Assembly (NCBI GenBank): GCA_900756035.1
Contig: CAAEIR010000156.1
Location: 1 to 6,733, forward strand
Length of the DNA: 6,733 nt
Origin: an uncultured Anaerostipes sp.
GTDB taxonomy: Bacteria; Bacillota; Clostridia; Lachnospirales; Lachnospiraceae
Reading direction: 5' to 3'
This document shows, one piece after another, positions 6,011 through 6,733 of the stretch; position 1 is the stretch's first letter; the number at the start of each line of letters is the position of its first letter. Both the position numbers and the translations under genes were made by a program. The notes beneath the pieces are model-generated. The model did no database searches and was not told the DNA's origin. It worked only from the letters and a program-made list of their open reading frames with translations.

Positions 6011-6733
6011 ATGAAACAGGATAAATTAATCATTGGAGGACATGAATTTCATTCCCGGTTCATTTTAGGATCAGGAAAATATTCTTTGGATTTAATTGAG
6101 GCGGCAGTGGAACACGCAGGGGCCGAAATTATCACATTAGCTCTTCGCAGAGCCAACACAAACAATACGGCAAATATTTTAGATTACATACCAAAAGGAG
6201 TGACGCTTCTTCCAAATACTTCCGGCGCCAGAAATGCAGAAGAAGCGGTGCGCATTGCAAGGCTTGCAAGAGAAGTTGGATGCGGAGACTTTGTAAAGAT
6301 TGAAGTGATTCATGATTCTAAATATTTACTTCCGGATAATTATGAAACAATTAAAGCAACTGAGATTCTTGCAAAAGAAGGGTTCATCGTTATGCCTTAT
6401 ATGTATCCGGATTTAAATGCAGCAAGAGATCTGGTCAATGCAGGCGCGGCGTCTATTATGCCATTGGGGGCACCAATTGGTTCCAATAAAGGGATTTGTA
6501 CGAAAGATTTTATTCAGATTTTAATCGATGAGATTGATCTTCCGGTTATTGTAGATGCCGGTATTGGGAAACCATCGCAGGCATGTGAGGCGATGGAAAT
6601 GGGAGCCGCCGCGGTTATGGCAAATACAGCCATTGCAACAGCAGGAGATATTCCGGCTATGGCAGAAGCATTTAGAAAAGCAATTGAAGCAGGAAGAAGT
6701 GCTTATCGTGCAGGACTTGGAAGAGTGATAGAA
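6011..6733 (+). CDS. thiG: Thiazole synthase ThiG, 3' partial
   Basis: The reading frame is open from the ATG at 6011 to the last base of the window: 241 residues, lacking only a few compared with the usual 255 or so. ThiG is a cytoplasmic TIM-barrel enzyme that condenses 1-deoxy-D-xylulose 5-phosphate, ThiS thiocarboxylate and dehydroglycine into the thiazole phosphate of thiamin. The Schiff-base lysine is K96 in 'FVKIEVI', the same number as in Bacillus subtilis ThiG. E98 and D182 ('VIVDAGIGKPSQA') are also present. Other conserved stretches are 'SRFILGSGKY' near the start, 'LLPNTSG' (66-72), 'PLGAPIGSNKG' (151-161, phosphate binding) and 'ANTAIA' (204-209). AGGAG at 6000-6004 lies 6 nt before the ATG. 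An ATG at 6006 is closed by a stop one codon later. It belongs to the thiamin operon with thiS; nothing suggests damage. Confidence 0.96.
   Translation, partial: MKQDKLIIGGHEFHSRFILGSGKYSLDLIEAAVEHAGAEIITLALRRANTNNTANILDYIPKGVTLLPNTSGARNAEEAVRIARLAREVGCGDFVKIEVIHDSKYLLPDNYETIKATEILAKEGFIVMPYMYPDLNAARDLVNAGAASIMPLGAPIGSNKGICTKDFIQILIDEIDLPVIVDAGIGKPSQACEAMEMGAAAVMANTAIATAGDIPAMAEAFRKAIEAGRSAYRAGLGRVIE

Noticed and set aside
5606..6033. Minus-strand open frames of 80 and 89 codons over thiS and its leader
   Set aside because: They overlap thiS and the palindromic hairpin; the palindrome and thiS coding sequence explain them.

Overview
The window looks like a low-GC Firmicute, most likely a Clostridia/Lachnospiraceae-type gut bacterium. 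The reasons are AT-rich coding sequence, strong AAGGAG/AGGAGG ribosome sites, all genes on one strand in tight operons, and a thiS-thiG thiamin block of clostridial layout. The assignment is by eye from composition and protein style, not from a database match. All genes read on the + strand.

Positions 1-5537 hold one five-gene run encoding two ABC transport modules. The first is a MacB/Bce-like pair. It consists of a large membrane protein, cut at the left edge and resembling bacteriocin-associated (DUF1430/TIGR01654-like) permeases, and a 208-aa ATPase of the lactococcin-972-group/LolD type. The second is an ABC-2-style set: a 544-aa polytopic protein with a C-terminal extracytoplasmic domain resembling the front part of an M1 aminopeptidase, a 279-aa ATPase and a 217-aa six-helix membrane protein. 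Spacing is tight: 6 nt between genes 1 and 2, 48 nt between 2 and 3, 15 nt between 3 and 4, and a 25-nt overlap of 4 and 5. They are therefore probably co-transcribed and translationally coupled. The best guess for the whole is export of, or self-protection against, an antimicrobial peptide whose precursor gene, if present, would lie left of the window.

Positions 5538-5765 are non-coding. They hold a probable sigma-A promoter, then at once a long, strong hairpin with a T-run (an intrinsic terminator by shape), then about 110 nt of further pairable sequence leading to the thiS ribosome site. No TPP-riboswitch core is recognisable. This leader is the least explained part of the window.

Positions 5766-6733 start a thiamin-thiazole operon: thiS (sulfur-carrier protein with terminal Gly-Gly) and thiG (thiazole synthase, cut by the right edge before its stop). 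ThiS delivers sulfur as a thiocarboxylate, and ThiG uses it to close the thiazole ring.

The most interesting points are the apparent loss of the zinc-binding half of the M1-like domain in the 544-aa protein, and the promoter-hairpin-leader arrangement in front of thiS.
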